DNA of 64,000 nt from Leptothermofonsia sichuanensis E412. GTDB lineage: Bacteria > Cyanobacteriota > Cyanobacteriia > Leptolyngbyales > Leptolyngbyaceae. A program made the translations under genes and the position numbers. Below, piece by piece: positions 8,183 through 16,929 of this stretch (positions are counted from its first letter, which is position 1; the number at the start of each line of letters is the position of its first letter). The stretch lies in NCBI RefSeq assembly GCF_019891175.1, contig NZ_CP072600.1, positions 1,302,001 to 1,366,000 of the forward strand. The letters are read 5' to 3'. The notes beneath the pieces were generated by a model. The model did not search any database and was not told where the DNA came from. It worked only from the letters and a program-made list of their open reading frames with translations.

Positions 8183-9199
8183 ATGATGATTGAAGTTGAG
8201 CACCTAAGCAAGACCTACGGCTCAACCATGGCGATTGAGGATATTACGTTTGCGGTTGAGCGAGGAGAGATCCTGGGCTTTTTGGGACCCAATGGGGCTG
8301 GAAAAACCACGACAATGCGCATTTTAACCGGGTATCTGCCTGCCACTGCGGGGACCGCAAAGGTTGCCGGGTTTGAGGTGCATGAGCATTCGCTGGCAGT
8401 TCGGAAGCACATTGGTTACTTGCCTGAAACACCGCCGCTTTACCCGGAGATGACTGTGGAAGGCTTTTTACACTTTGTGGCGCGAATTAAAGCGGTCAGT
8501 GTGGGCGATCGCCCCCAACGGGTGGAGTCAGCCATTGAACGCTGTGGTTTGTTTGAAAAGCGCACAACACTGATTCGCAAGTTGTCAAAAGGGTATAAGC
8601 AGCGAGTGGGCATTGCTCAGGCGATCGTTCACGACCCACCAGTGATTATTCTGGATGAACCCACGGTTGGACTGGATCCGCGCCAGATCATTGAAGTGCG
8701 AAACCTAATTAAGAGTCTGGCAGGTGAGCACACCGTAATTCTTTCGACCCACATTTTACCCGAAGTCAGCATGACCTGTAACCGGGTTGCTATTATCAAT
8801 CGGGGGCGCGTCGTTGCCACCAACACCCCAGAAAGTTTAATGGCTCAACTGACGGGAGGTTCCAGTTACGAACTAGAGGTCGAAGGGGAAGCCAGCGATA
8901 TAGAAACTCGATTAATGGTATTTTTGCGAGGATTGGCTGGAGTAAAACAGGTAGAACAGGTAGTCGCTGAGCATCTGCCTGCAAACCACTTCAAACTGCG
9001 GGTGATTGCTGAAACCAGCGTTGAACCCGTTGGGCGGGAGATTGCTGCCACGGTGGTTGGTTCGGGACTGGGATTATATGAGATGCGCCGTGTTCAGGCC
9101 ACCCTGGAAGATGTCTTCCTGCAATTGACCACCGAGGAAACTCCCGCCGATGCTGACATGACAGCCAGTAACACTGAGTTAACAGGAGAAGCGGCCTAG
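8183..9199 (+). CDS. ABC transporter ATPase, GldA-like
   Basis: Start chosen at ATG 8183 (MMIEVEHLSK), six bases after GTGAGG; a longer frame opens at 8105 but its first 26 codons look non-coding. Walker A is GPNGAGKT at about 35-42, the signature is LSKGYKQRVG, and Walker B is VIILDEPTVGLDP. The C-terminal TLEDVFLQLT is typical of ABC-2 exporters. The stop codon is immediately followed by the ATG of the permease gene, so translation is probably coupled. With the next three genes it forms a Gld-type ABC module, named from Bacteroidota gliding genes but present in many non-gliding bacteria. Confidence 0.92.
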   Translation: MMIEVEHLSKTYGSTMAIEDITFAVERGEILGFLGPNGAGKTTTMRILTGYLPATAGTAKVAGFEVHEHSLAVRKHIGYLPETPPLYPEMTVEGFLHFVARIKAVSVGDRPQRVESAIERCGLFEKRTTLIRKLSKGYKQRVGIAQAIVHDPPVIILDEPTVGLDPRQIIEVRNLIKSLAGEHTVILSTHILPEVSMTCNRVAIINRGRVVATNTPESLMAQLTGGSSYELEVEGEASDIETRLMVFLRGLAGVKQVEQVVAEHLPANHFKLRVIAETSVEPVGREIAATVVGSGLGLYEMRRVQATLEDVFLQLTTEETPADADMTASNTELTGEAA

Positions 9200-10012
9200 A
9201 TGCGTATCATCATCGCCAACATTCTGGCAATTTACCGGCGAGAACTGCAAAGCTACTTCGCCTCCCCTCTGGCTTACATCGTTGCTGGAATTTTCTGGTT
9301 ACTGGCAGGCATTTTCTACGTGGCGTTACTGCTGGGACCAGACGGAGTAATTCAGCGTGCCGCCTTAATCGATGCCCAGAGCCAACAATTTGGCATTCCT
9401 GCTCCACCGGTCGATGCTCCGACCATTCTTCTCCAGTTCTTCCTGCAAGCACTTGGCTTCGTTTCTTTATTCATTTTGCCCGTGCTGTCTATGGGACTTT
9501 ATGCCGAAGAGCGTAAACGCGGCACTCTGGAACTGCTGGCAACCTCTCCCATTACCAATTGGGCAGTGGCATTGGGGAAGTTGCTGGCAGTCGTCACCTT
9601 TTTTCTGACCATGGTGCTGCCGTTGCTCGTCTATCAGGCGATCGCCTACAGCGCCACCAACCCACCCATGAGTGCAGCAGTAGTTTTGCTCGGTCATCTG
9701 GGACTCATTCTGCTGGCAGCTTCCATTCTGTCTCTGGGTATGTTCATTTCCTCCCTTACCGACAGCACTATCCTGGCAGCGATTTTCACCTTTGCCCTGG
9801 TACTGCTTTTGTGGATGATCGATAGTCTGTCCAGAAGCATCACAGGTCCCCTGGGCAGTATGCTGGGGCATCTTTCCCTGCTAAAACACTACGGTAATTT
9901 GACCCAGGGAATCGTAGACAGCAGCAGCCTGATTTTATTTGCCAGCTACATCATTCTGGGTTTATTTTTAACGGCGCAGTCCATTGAGGCATTTAAGTTT
10001 CAAAGGTCTTGA
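9200..10012 (+). CDS. ABC-2 type permease, GldF-like
   Basis: 270 residues, about six hydrophobic segments. The N-terminal YRRELQSYFASPLAYIVAG is characteristic of the GldF/ABC-2_3 permease group, and the YAEERKRGTLELL segment is the cytoplasmic coupling helix that contacts the ATPase. It starts on the base after the ATPase stop codon. It would form the membrane channel of the exporter encoded by this cluster. The substrate is unknown. Confidence 0.92.
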   Translation: MRIIIANILAIYRRELQSYFASPLAYIVAGIFWLLAGIFYVALLLGPDGVIQRAALIDAQSQQFGIPAPPVDAPTILLQFFLQALGFVSLFILPVLSMGLYAEERKRGTLELLATSPITNWAVALGKLLAVVTFFLTMVLPLLVYQAIAYSATNPPMSAAVVLLGHLGLILLAASILSLGMFISSLTDSTILAAIFTFALVLLLWMIDSLSRSITGPLGSMLGHLSLLKHYGNLTQGIVDSSSLILFASYIILGLFLTAQSIEAFKFQRS

Positions 10013-10053
10013 AAGGAGTGAGCAGTGAGGAGTAAGAAATGATGAGCTTCCGT

Positions 10054-10084
10054 GACCTTGGAGGTTTTGAAAACCTTCGAGGTC
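10054..10084 (+). repeat. Imperfect palindrome between gldF-like and gldG-like genes
   Basis: GACCTTGGAGGTTTT is followed by an imperfect inverted copy, AAAACCTTCGAGGTC, forming a 31-nt hairpin. Its tail is pyrimidine-rich with short CCCTCTCCCT-type repeats up to 10145. It may attenuate readthrough from the first two genes of the module to the last two, or be a mobile hairpin repeat. Confidence 0.55.
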
Positions 10085-10184
10085 TGACCCTGACCTTATA
10101 TCTTTTCTCCTTCACTCCCTTTACCCCTCTCCCTCCCTCTTCCCACGCTCAACCACCACTTAGCTGTTCTCTACGTGTGTCGTG

Positions 10185-11813
10185 ATGAAAACAATCAAAG
10201 CAAATCTGAAATATCTCAAGTACCTGTTCTGGCTGGGTCCGATGCTGGTACTGGCAGGTTTGACTGCTGGCGTTGTGTCAGCCAGTTGGGGTATCGCGCC
10301 TCTGGGTTTGATTGTTGCGGGGATGGTATTGATTGGGCTGTGGCTTCTATTTTTGAGCCGATTTGAGGAAAGTAAGACACGCCCTGGTTTCTGGCGCAGA
10401 CGCTCAACCCAGGCTGGAACCAACGCCCTGATTTCGACTGTAGCTGTGCTGGTACTGTTGGGGCTGGTCAATTTCCTGGGAACTCGCTATGTGGCTCGCC
10501 TGGATTTAACAGAGAACCAGACGTTTACACTGGCATCAGAAACTCAGCAACTGGTACGCAATCTGAAGCAACCCGTCAAGGTCTGGGTGTTTGATCCGCA
10601 GCAAAGCACGCAGGACCGGGAACTGTTGGAAGGATACCGACGGCTGAACCAGCAACAATTCAGTTACGAGTTCGTTAACCCAAATGCCCAGCCGGCAATC
10701 GTCCAACGGCTGGAGGTGAAAAAGGCTGGGGATGTGATTGTGGAAGCCCCCACAACTGAACGGAAACAGTTTGCTCAATCGGTAGGGAATGATGAGCGCT
10801 TGACGGAGTCAAAGTTAACGAACGCGATCGCCCAGGTGACAACGACTCAACAGGTTTCTCTCTATTTCTTGCAGGGGCATGGTGAACGCCCCACAGAAGA
10901 ACGCCAGGGTGCTATCTCTGAAGCAGTGAAAGCCTTGCAGGATAGGGGCTATACCGTTAAGCCCCTGAATTTGGTGGAAAGCGTTGCTTTTCCCAAGGAT
11001 GCCCGCGTGATCGTCCTGGCAGGCCCCCAGAAAGCATTGCTGAAGCCAGAGGTCGATGCGCTGGCAAATTACGCGAACCAGGGTGGCAACCTGATGGTCA
11101 TGGTTGACCCCAATGTTAATCCAGGACTGGATGGTTTATTGTCTCCCTGGGGCGTTACACTTGACCCTCGTGTGGTGATTGACACCTCTGGTCGAGTCGC
11201 CAATTTGGGTCCCCTGGATGTCACAGTCACTCAATATGGTGACCATCCCATCACTCAGAATTTTGGTAACGCCCTCTCGTTCTATAGCGGTGCCAGAGCT
11301 GTAGATGCCAAAGAGACAAAGGGAGTGACCTTTACCCCACTGTTGTTTACCAGCGATCGCGTCTGGGCAGAGAGCGACATCAAAAAAGAACCCATTCAGT
11401 TTGATCCTGCAACTGATCGCCAGGGTCCCCTGGTATTAGGCTTTGCCCTCAGCCGTACCCTGTCAGCACCTGCTACACCTGCCAAACCTTCCCCCAGTCC
11501 CTCCCCTGCGCCTTCCCCCAGTCCCTCCCCTGAAGCCAAACAGAAAGAGTCCCGCATGGTCGTCATTGGTAACTCCAGTTTTGTTGCCAATGGCTACTTC
11601 AACCAGGTGATGAATGGAGATGTTTTCCTCAATTCCATTCGCTGGTTAAGCCAGGCAGACCAGCAAACGTTCTCTATCCGTCCCAGGGAGGCAAAGAACA
11701 GGCGCATCGTGCTCAATAGCCAGCAGGCAAACCTGACTGCATGGCTGTCGCTGATTATCCTGCCGCTGATTGGTTTCGGGACGGCGGCTACCGTCTGGTG
11801 GAGGAGAAGGTAG
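10185..11813 (+). CDS. GldG-like auxiliary subunit of ABC transporter (ABC_transp_aux)
   Basis: About 542 residues; ATG at 10185 is preferred over the GTG one codon earlier. Two membrane segments lie at the N-terminus, then a large extracytoplasmic domain (RYVARLDLTENQTFTLA start, a hallmark of GldG proteins), and one membrane segment at the C-terminus (LSLIILPLIGFGTAATVWW). Near residues 435-455 a low-complexity linker of Pro-Ser repeats interrupts the domain; the DNA there is a CCCAGTCCCTCC-type repeat. It is followed after 4 bp by the DUF4340 gene. Known Gld modules carry the same order, so this is the periplasmic partner of the exporter. Confidence 0.9.
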   Translation: MKTIKANLKYLKYLFWLGPMLVLAGLTAGVVSASWGIAPLGLIVAGMVLIGLWLLFLSRFEESKTRPGFWRRRSTQAGTNALISTVAVLVLLGLVNFLGTRYVARLDLTENQTFTLASETQQLVRNLKQPVKVWVFDPQQSTQDRELLEGYRRLNQQQFSYEFVNPNAQPAIVQRLEVKKAGDVIVEAPTTERKQFAQSVGNDERLTESKLTNAIAQVTTTQQVSLYFLQGHGERPTEERQGAISEAVKALQDRGYTVKPLNLVESVAFPKDARVIVLAGPQKALLKPEVDALANYANQGGNLMVMVDPNVNPGLDGLLSPWGVTLDPRVVIDTSGRVANLGPLDVTVTQYGDHPITQNFGNALSFYSGARAVDAKETKGVTFTPLLFTSDRVWAESDIKKEPIQFDPATDRQGPLVLGFALSRTLSAPATPAKPSPSPSPAPSPSPSPEAKQKESRMVVIGNSSFVANGYFNQVMNGDVFLNSIRWLSQADQQTFSIRPREAKNRRIVLNSQQANLTAWLSLIILPLIGFGTAATVWWRRR

Positions 11814-11817
11814 GAAA

Positions 11818-12465
11818 ATGAAATTTCAACGCACTCCCTTGATTTTGCTTCTGGCAGCACTGATTTTGGGGACTGGGATTCTTATCTATGAAACTCAGAT
11901 TAGCCCGCAACAGGAAGCGGCGAAGGAAACCAGGAACAGGCTGTTTCCGTTTAAGGAAGAGGATGTGCAGTCCTTCAGCTTAAAGACCCGGCAGCAGACA
12001 CTTTCCTTCGAGAAAAAATCGGCGGCAGCACTGACCAAATCCCAGCAAAATTCATCCCCATCTCCCCAGGCGATCGCCAATGCATTTGTCTGGAAAATGG
12101 TTGCGCCCACCACTGCGACCGCGAATGATGCCTATGTTTCCTACCTGCTCAACCTGATGGCAACCGCCACCCGCGAACAGACGATTACAGTTCCAGCCGC
12201 CCAAAGAGCGGAATTTGGGTTCGATCAACCACTGGCGATAACGGAAGTCAAACTGAAAAATCAGCAAACTCACTCGCTGGTGTTGGGCAAATCCAATTTT
12301 GATGGCAGTGCGCTGTATGCCCAGGTTGATCCCCCCACCGACCCCAACCAGGATCTTTCAGTTGTGCTGGTACCCGCCGACTTTGAAAACGCAGTCAACC
12401 GTCCCCTTGCCGAGTGGCAAGCTCCAGAACCAAAGTCAGATGGGAAAGGTAAGAATAAGAAATGA
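11818..12465 (+). CDS. DUF4340 membrane-anchored protein of Gld-type ABC module
   Basis: 215 residues from ATG 11818 (MKFQRTPL), which follows GTAGGAAA in the stop region of the previous gene; a longer in-frame start at 11770 overlaps that gene and is less likely. One N-terminal membrane helix (LILLLAALILGTGILIY), then an extracytoplasmic region with FPFKEEDVQSFSLK and LVLGKSNFDGSALYAQVD segments characteristic of DUF4340. Shorter than many family members. It closes the four-gene export module. The C-terminus is Lys-rich. Confidence 0.88.
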   Translation: MKFQRTPLILLLAALILGTGILIYETQISPQQEAAKETRNRLFPFKEEDVQSFSLKTRQQTLSFEKKSAAALTKSQQNSSPSPQAIANAFVWKMVAPTTATANDAYVSYLLNLMATATREQTITVPAAQRAEFGFDQPLAITEVKLKNQQTHSLVLGKSNFDGSALYAQVDPPTDPNQDLSVVLVPADFENAVNRPLAEWQAPEPKSDGKGKNKK

Positions 12466-12484
12466 GGGTAGAGTTTGAAATTTC

Positions 12485-12533
12485 ACCACAGAGACACGGA
12501 GAACACAGAGTAATTCCTCTTTGCCTCTGTGGT
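12485..12533 (+). repeat. CCACAGAGACAC hairpin repeat, copy 1
   Basis: ACCACAGAG at the left pairs with CTCTGTGGT at the right, enclosing further partly paired purine/pyrimidine arms. Copies lie at 22626-22781 (interrupted), 38144-38200 and 42288-42343. Three of the four sit directly 3' of a coding region, so they may serve as transcription terminators or RNA-stabilising hairpins in addition to being a dispersed repeat. Confidence 0.75.
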
Positions 12534-12587
12534 TCAAACAAAGCTAGCGGCTAACTTTCTACAGCCTGCATTTTTCTACAGCCTGTG

Positions 12588-13283
12588 TCATGTTTTCGTC
12601 AAGCCGTGTTCCAGAGCATACCTGACTAACTCGGTACGACTGTTCGTGCCTGTTTTAGTGAACAGGCGACTGACATATTTCTCAACGTTACGAACGCTGG
12701 TATCGAGGCGGCGAGCAATTTCCTTATTCATCAAGCCATCAACAACGAGATCCAGAACACTCTGTTCCCGGGGAGTGAAGTCAATTTTGATGGGGGAAGC
12801 TGATTGGGGAATGCCCCCTTTCTGCATCAACATTGAGCGAATCTCAGCAATCTGGCGTGCCATATCCGCAATATTGTGGGGTTCATCTCCCTCAGTGGAC
12901 TGACGCAGGGCAGTTTGTTTCTCCAGCAGGTTAGTGACGATCGCCACCAGTTCATCTGGATCAAACGGTTTGGAAAGATAGGCATCGCAGCCTGCGTTAT
13001 AGCCCTGGATGCGATCAGAGGTCATTCCCCGTGCAGTTAAAAATACCACTGGCAACGTTTTGAACTGGGGGTCTTCCCGCAGTTGTTTGAGAAACTGATA
13101 GCCATCTACCTGAGGCATCATAATGTCAGTGATGATCAGGTCGGGTAGCTTTTGGTGTGCCAGTTCCAGCCCCTCTGTCGCATTGCTGGCAACATCAACC
13201 ACAAACCCACTGTCTTCCAGGTAAGCCTGCACTGCCTCGCGCAAGCCTGGTTCATCATCCACTAACAACAGTTGCCCTGACAT
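12588..13283 (-). CDS. Response regulator with LuxR-type HTH (Ycf29/Rre1-like)
   Basis: 231 residues. The receiver (1-120) has the acidic pair DD at 9-10, phospho-acceptor Asp 53 in IITDIMMP and Lys 105 in LSKPF. A linker leads to a LuxR/NarL helix-turn-helix at about 168-228 (TPREQSVLDLVVDG, MNKEIARRLDTSVRNVEKYVSRLF). The start MSGQLLLVDDEPGLREAVQAYL resembles the cyanobacterial/plastid Ycf29 (Rre1) group, which responds to stress with Hik2/Hik34; that assignment is from memory and less sure than the domain call. No kinase is adjacent. Three 16-bp repeats lie immediately upstream. Confidence 0.9.
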   Translation of the reverse strand: MSGQLLLVDDEPGLREAVQAYLEDSGFVVDVASNATEGLELAHQKLPDLIITDIMMPQVDGYQFLKQLREDPQFKTLPVVFLTARGMTSDRIQGYNAGCDAYLSKPFDPDELVAIVTNLLEKQTALRQSTEGDEPHNIADMARQIAEIRSMLMQKGGIPQSASPIKIDFTPREQSVLDLVVDGLMNKEIARRLDTSVRNVEKYVSRLFTKTGTNSRTELVRYALEHGLTKT

Positions 13284-13295
13284 TTAGAATATATT

Positions 13296-13342
13296 CTCCT
13301 AGAATTATGTACTCCTGGAATTATGTATTCCTGGAATATGCA
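13296..13342 (-). promoter_or_regulatory. Three tandem 16-bp repeats upstream of the response-regulator gene
   Basis: On the plus strand the units are CTCCTAGAATTATGTA (13296-13311), CTCCTGGAATTATGTA (13312-13327) and TTCCTGGAATATGCA (13328-13342). In the gene's sense the unit reads TACATAATTCCAGGAG, so the gene-proximal unit supplies the TAGGAG ribosome-binding site 13-14 bases before the ATG. The array could be an operator for autoregulation or a tandem duplication of the leader. Confidence 0.6.
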
Positions 13343-13436
13343 TTCCCAAGCCAGGATTATCCAGGAATAGTCAACCCAGTCCCAAACTCAGCCAGAAGTT
13401 GACAGGCTTTTCATCCCATTGTACCGATAGTCACCC

Positions 13437-14393
13437 TCATCGAGGGGTTGAATCAGCTTCTTCTCCCTTGCCAGGCGATCCTGAGAGAACCATTCCAACC
13501 TGTGGAATGCCCTGTCTTGCCCGCCCTGTCAGAGTCCGGTTGCTAAAATCGACCCCACTGAATGCCTGGTAAGCGCTGAGGCTGCGATTTCGCCCTAAGC
13601 CGTAGCGACCGAAATTGATGTCACCTGATTTCAGATGCAGGAGTTGTTGCAGACGCTGCTGCGCAATCTGATCCAACTGCCACCACTGGGGGTGGTCTTC
13701 CCAGTGCCGGGGTTTACCGACCCGGTTATATTCGTGATAGCAAACAATTCGGTGGGGGTAGTAGATGTCCCAGCCACTGGTCCAGGCACGCACTGCCAGA
13801 TTCACTTCTTCGCCATAAAAGTAGAGATGGGGGTCATAGGGGACTTCCTGGATCAATTGCGCAGGGGCAAACCAGAACCCTGCCGCCATAAACATCCCCA
13901 ACTGTGGCTGGCGATCGCTGGCTAAATTACCGGCACTGACCAGACTGAGACTACCCTGTTCATGAAAATGGGAGGCTGCCAATCGGGTTGGTGCTCCAGG
14001 ATGCAACACATCTGGGGGAGTATAGGCAGGTGGATAGGCTGTCAGCACTGGTTTAGGACTGGGACATTGATGCAGCATGGTAAGGAGCAACTCATCCCAA
14101 CCAGTCACAAACCGCATGTGGCTGTCAATTTGTAGCGTGTAGGGTTCACCTTCCCAGAGGGATTGAGTTTTGGCGCGTGCCCATCCAACTCCACGGGCAC
14201 GATCGCTGTCCACCAGAAGCATCCGACAACAGTCCAGGTGTTCCAGTGGTAGGGGGTCAATCCCAACTTTACCCTGCCACACCACTCCAAACGAAAGGCG
14301 ATCGGGCTGTCTGGCTTTTTCAATCGCATCGGCAATCGTGGCTGCAAGTTCCGGGTCGCGGTAGCTGGCAATCTGGATGAAGATTGTGGACAT
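13437..14393 (-). CDS. GlcNAc-transferase family (GT60-like) glycosyltransferase
   Basis: 318 residues with the start FIQIASYRDPELAATI and the block LQIDSHMRFVTGWDE, which are the diagnostic nucleotide-sugar and metal-binding parts of the GlcNAc (Skp1-type, GT60) family; the DSH replaces DxD. Further on, FYGEEVNLAVRAWTSGWD and YHEYNR fit the acceptor half. It probably transfers a sugar to protein or glycan hydroxyls; substrate unknown. It ends a minus-strand run pilT, KaiB-domain gene, this gene with gaps of 14 and 18 bp, suggesting one operon. In that context modification of pilus or surface proteins is possible but unproven. Confidence 0.85.
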   Translation of the reverse strand: MSTIFIQIASYRDPELAATIADAIEKARQPDRLSFGVVWQGKVGIDPLPLEHLDCCRMLLVDSDRARGVGWARAKTQSLWEGEPYTLQIDSHMRFVTGWDELLLTMLHQCPSPKPVLTAYPPAYTPPDVLHPGAPTRLAASHFHEQGSLSLVSAGNLASDRQPQLGMFMAAGFWFAPAQLIQEVPYDPHLYFYGEEVNLAVRAWTSGWDIYYPHRIVCYHEYNRVGKPRHWEDHPQWWQLDQIAQQRLQQLLHLKSGDINFGRYGLGRNRSLSAYQAFSGVDFSNRTLTGRARQGIPQVGMVLSGSPGKGEEADSTPR

Positions 14394-14411
14394 AAGGGGG
14401 CAACCGTTGCC

Positions 14412-15230
14412 TTACTCCTCCAGCAAATCAATCATGCTCGACAACTGATCAGTTCGGTCAAAATTTCCTACAATCCGACGTATGGGATGGGGATAAACTC
14501 TGACCAGAGTAGGCGTTGCAGAGATTTGATCCAACTCTGCTGCTTCAGGATGCTGGATCACATCAATAACTTTTAGCGTATAGGGATGACTGAGCGATTG
14601 TTCTAAAAACTGATACAGGTTCTTTAATATACGCTCTGTAGCTGTCGTAGAACCAGATATAAATAACCGAAAAACGTAGCCCCGGGCAGATGCAAGGGCT
14701 TCTTCCGGAGAACTTTGGGAGGTAGATGCAGGTGGTGATCGGTCAGGTTGCCCTGGAGGAACTGGCAAAGAGGGAGCAGGCTGCCAGCAATGGGTAAGAT
14801 TCACCACAGGATACCGCGCCAGCAAATCATGCGGCTCCCAAAGCTGCGGAAACTGCCTGCGATAGGTTGAAAGCACGGCTGGGTCGCAGACCCCTGCCTT
14901 GAGGGGAAGGCTTTGCCACACCAGGTTGCCCGTGCCAAATACCTGATTCAACAGGGGTTGATACCTGAGAACCGCTGGAGAACCTTCTGCAACTGTTTGA
15001 ACCTGCCCCTTTCGATCCATCCAGCGATCAACTGTTGCTGTGTAACAGGGCACAAGAAAGTGAGGAGGCTCTGGCAACCCCAAAATATCCCGTAACATAA
15101 CGCACAGATGCAGATGCCAGCGGTTCTGCTTATCAGGGTCAACAGAATAAACCAGATCCCCACCAGGGGTGAATAATGCAATTCCCTTAAACAGGTCAGG
15201 GGGGCTTTCTGATTGCAGGTTCACGGGCAT
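14412..15230 (-). CDS. KaiB-fold protein with N-terminal domain of unknown function
   Basis: 272 residues. The last 87 (YVFRLFISGSTTATERILKN onward) are a full KaiB-like thioredoxin-related domain: LKVIDV, then P-x-x-A-E-x-D, ATPTLVRVYP and RRIVG follow KaiB almost word for word. The first 160 residues (FKGIALFTPGGDLVYSVDP, TATVDRWMDRKG) are a domain I do not recognise, joined by a Pro/Ser linker at about 150-185. KaiB itself is about 100 residues and SasA carries its KaiB-like fold at the N-terminus, so the order here is different. RBS CAGGGAA precedes the ATG. Probably co-transcribed with pilT (14 bp gap). It could bind KaiC or another ATPase; not certain. Confidence 0.85.
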   Translation of the reverse strand: MPVNLQSESPPDLFKGIALFTPGGDLVYSVDPDKQNRWHLHLCVMLRDILGLPEPPHFLVPCYTATVDRWMDRKGQVQTVAEGSPAVLRYQPLLNQVFGTGNLVWQSLPLKAGVCDPAVLSTYRRQFPQLWEPHDLLARYPVVNLTHCWQPAPSLPVPPGQPDRSPPASTSQSSPEEALASARGYVFRLFISGSTTATERILKNLYQFLEQSLSHPYTLKVIDVIQHPEAAELDQISATPTLVRVYPHPIRRIVGNFDRTDQLSSMIDLLEE

Positions 15231-15244
15231 TTCCCTGTTTATAG

Positions 15245-16612
15245 TTATACGCGCCCTCTAAGCGCTTGAGCCATTTCATTGGGCTTTGGCGACATCTCAA
15301 GAGCCGTTTCTTCTGTAATTCGCCCAGCTTCGTAGAGCTTATAGAGAGACTGGTTCATCGTGCACATACCGTCAAAGGTACATCTGGGAATGATTTGCTC
15401 AATCTCCTCGATTTCACCCCGACGGATATAGTCTTTGATGGCGTCTGTGTTGATCATAATGTCATGGAAAGCGGCTCGCTTGCCATCCGTAGTGCGACAC
15501 AGTCCCTGAGCAATAACAGCAACCAGAGATTCTGCCAGGGATACCCGCATAGGGGCCTGTTGTTCTGGTTCGTACAGTTGCAAAATCCGTTCAATGGTTT
15601 TTACAGCACTGTTGGTATGCAGGGTTCCCATTACCAGGTGTCCAGTTTGGGCAGCTTTAAGCGCCGTATTAACCGTTTCCTTGTCCCGCATTTCACCCAC
15701 CAGGATGATGTCTGGATCTTCTCTCAGAGCAGCTTTCAGGGCATTATCAAACTTGCGCGTGTGCATTCCAACTTCACGGTGTTTGATCAGCGCTTTTCGA
15801 CTTGTATGCACAAACTCAATCGGATCCTCAATCGTAATGATATGTTTGGGCTGCTCATTGTTGATGTAGTCAATCATGGCTGCCATTGTGGTGGATTTCC
15901 CTGATCCCGTAGGACCTGTCACCAGAATCAGCCCTTTGTGATAGTGACATATGTCTTTAAAGACAGGCGGCAGGTTCAGTTGCTCCAGTGTCAGAATTTT
16001 AAGCGGGATCAGGCGCAGCACCATTGCAGGTCCATGCAGGGAGTCAAAAATATTGATCCGCACCCTGGCAAAGTCATATTGAGTTGCACCATCAAAGTCC
16101 AGATTTTCCTCAAATTTTTTGATATCCTCTTCACTGAGGATTTCTCGTAACCAGCTAAAGAAGGTTTCCCGATCCGTGGGAGGCCAGTCGGTTGGATCCA
16201 TTTCTCCCCGGTTGCGGTAGCGCGGAACTTCACCAACACCCAGGTGGACATCGGAATAGCCCTTGTCATAAGCCACTTTGACAATTTCTGCCAGCGTTGG
16301 ACTGTTGCTGGCAGGTCCCCGTGGAATCGCCGGAATCGCCTGTGGGGTAGGGCGATGAGCCGATGGAGGAGCCGGGGCATGGCTGGCTGATGGCGTGATT
16401 GTTGTGGCCGGTATCGGTGGCGGAGCCGCATGGGATGAGACAACGGTTGGCGCACCGGAGCCAACTGGCTGAGAAGAAATTGTAGTCGGCATGCTTAAAG
16501 CTGCCGATACGGTTGTGTTGACGCCATTGGCACCTCTTGCAGGTGGAGGGGGAGCCGGGGGAATGCGGGGGGGAGGGGGTGGCGAACTGGGTGGACGCTG
16601 TGGTTCTGTCAT
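15245..16612 (-). CDS. pilT: Type IV pilus retraction ATPase PilT
   Basis: 455 residues. The first 95 are Pro/Ala/Ser-rich and disordered, an extension absent from E. coli-type PilT (about 345-370 residues). The catalytic part starts near PTLAEIVKVAYDKGYSDVHL. Walker A is GPTGSGKST, the Asp box gives TIEDPIEFVH, Walker B is DPDIILVGEMRD and the His box is HLVMGTLHTNSA. The family hydrolyses ATP to depolymerise type IV pili at the inner membrane, driving twitching and DNA uptake. Here it leads a three-gene group with a KaiB-fold protein and a glycosyltransferase rather than pilB/pilC. Confidence 0.93.
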   Translation of the reverse strand: MTEPQRPPSSPPPPPRIPPAPPPPARGANGVNTTVSAALSMPTTISSQPVGSGAPTVVSSHAAPPPIPATTITPSASHAPAPPSAHRPTPQAIPAIPRGPASNSPTLAEIVKVAYDKGYSDVHLGVGEVPRYRNRGEMDPTDWPPTDRETFFSWLREILSEEDIKKFEENLDFDGATQYDFARVRINIFDSLHGPAMVLRLIPLKILTLEQLNLPPVFKDICHYHKGLILVTGPTGSGKSTTMAAMIDYINNEQPKHIITIEDPIEFVHTSRKALIKHREVGMHTRKFDNALKAALREDPDIILVGEMRDKETVNTALKAAQTGHLVMGTLHTNSAVKTIERILQLYEPEQQAPMRVSLAESLVAVIAQGLCRTTDGKRAAFHDIMINTDAIKDYIRRGEIEEIEQIIPRCTFDGMCTMNQSLYKLYEAGRITEETALEMSPKPNEMAQALRGRV

Positions 16613-16929
16613 ATGCTACTTCTCTACACGTCTTGAAGAGGTAAAGCCTGCAAATCTGGTAAATGTCGTGCGATCGCCTCCAGCAGAGAGGTATAGTCTA
16701 TTTACAGAACAAGCCATCCGCCAGAACAAAGACCAATGGCAGTATGCTTGAGCGTGCCTCCCCACTCAGAATTGGCGAATTTTCCAGTCGTCACGTTTTT
16801 ACTAAAATAGCAGATGCCTCTCTATAGTGCAGTCTTCCCAAAAGTTCGCCTGCCTTATCAGAAAGAGTACGGGTGGCTTTGGAGACTGAGTGGTTAGTTT
16901 TAGAATTCCGTTTAGTAGGATTAAATCAG
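16613..16929. other. Gap of 317 bases, promoter region of pilT operon
   Basis: Divergent intergenic stretch between pilT and a small plus-strand gene. It contains two HIP1-like sites and AT-rich blocks (TTTTTACTAAAATAG near 16795). I see no RNA gene or repeat in it. Both the pilT operon and the small gene must be driven from here. Confidence 0.5.
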
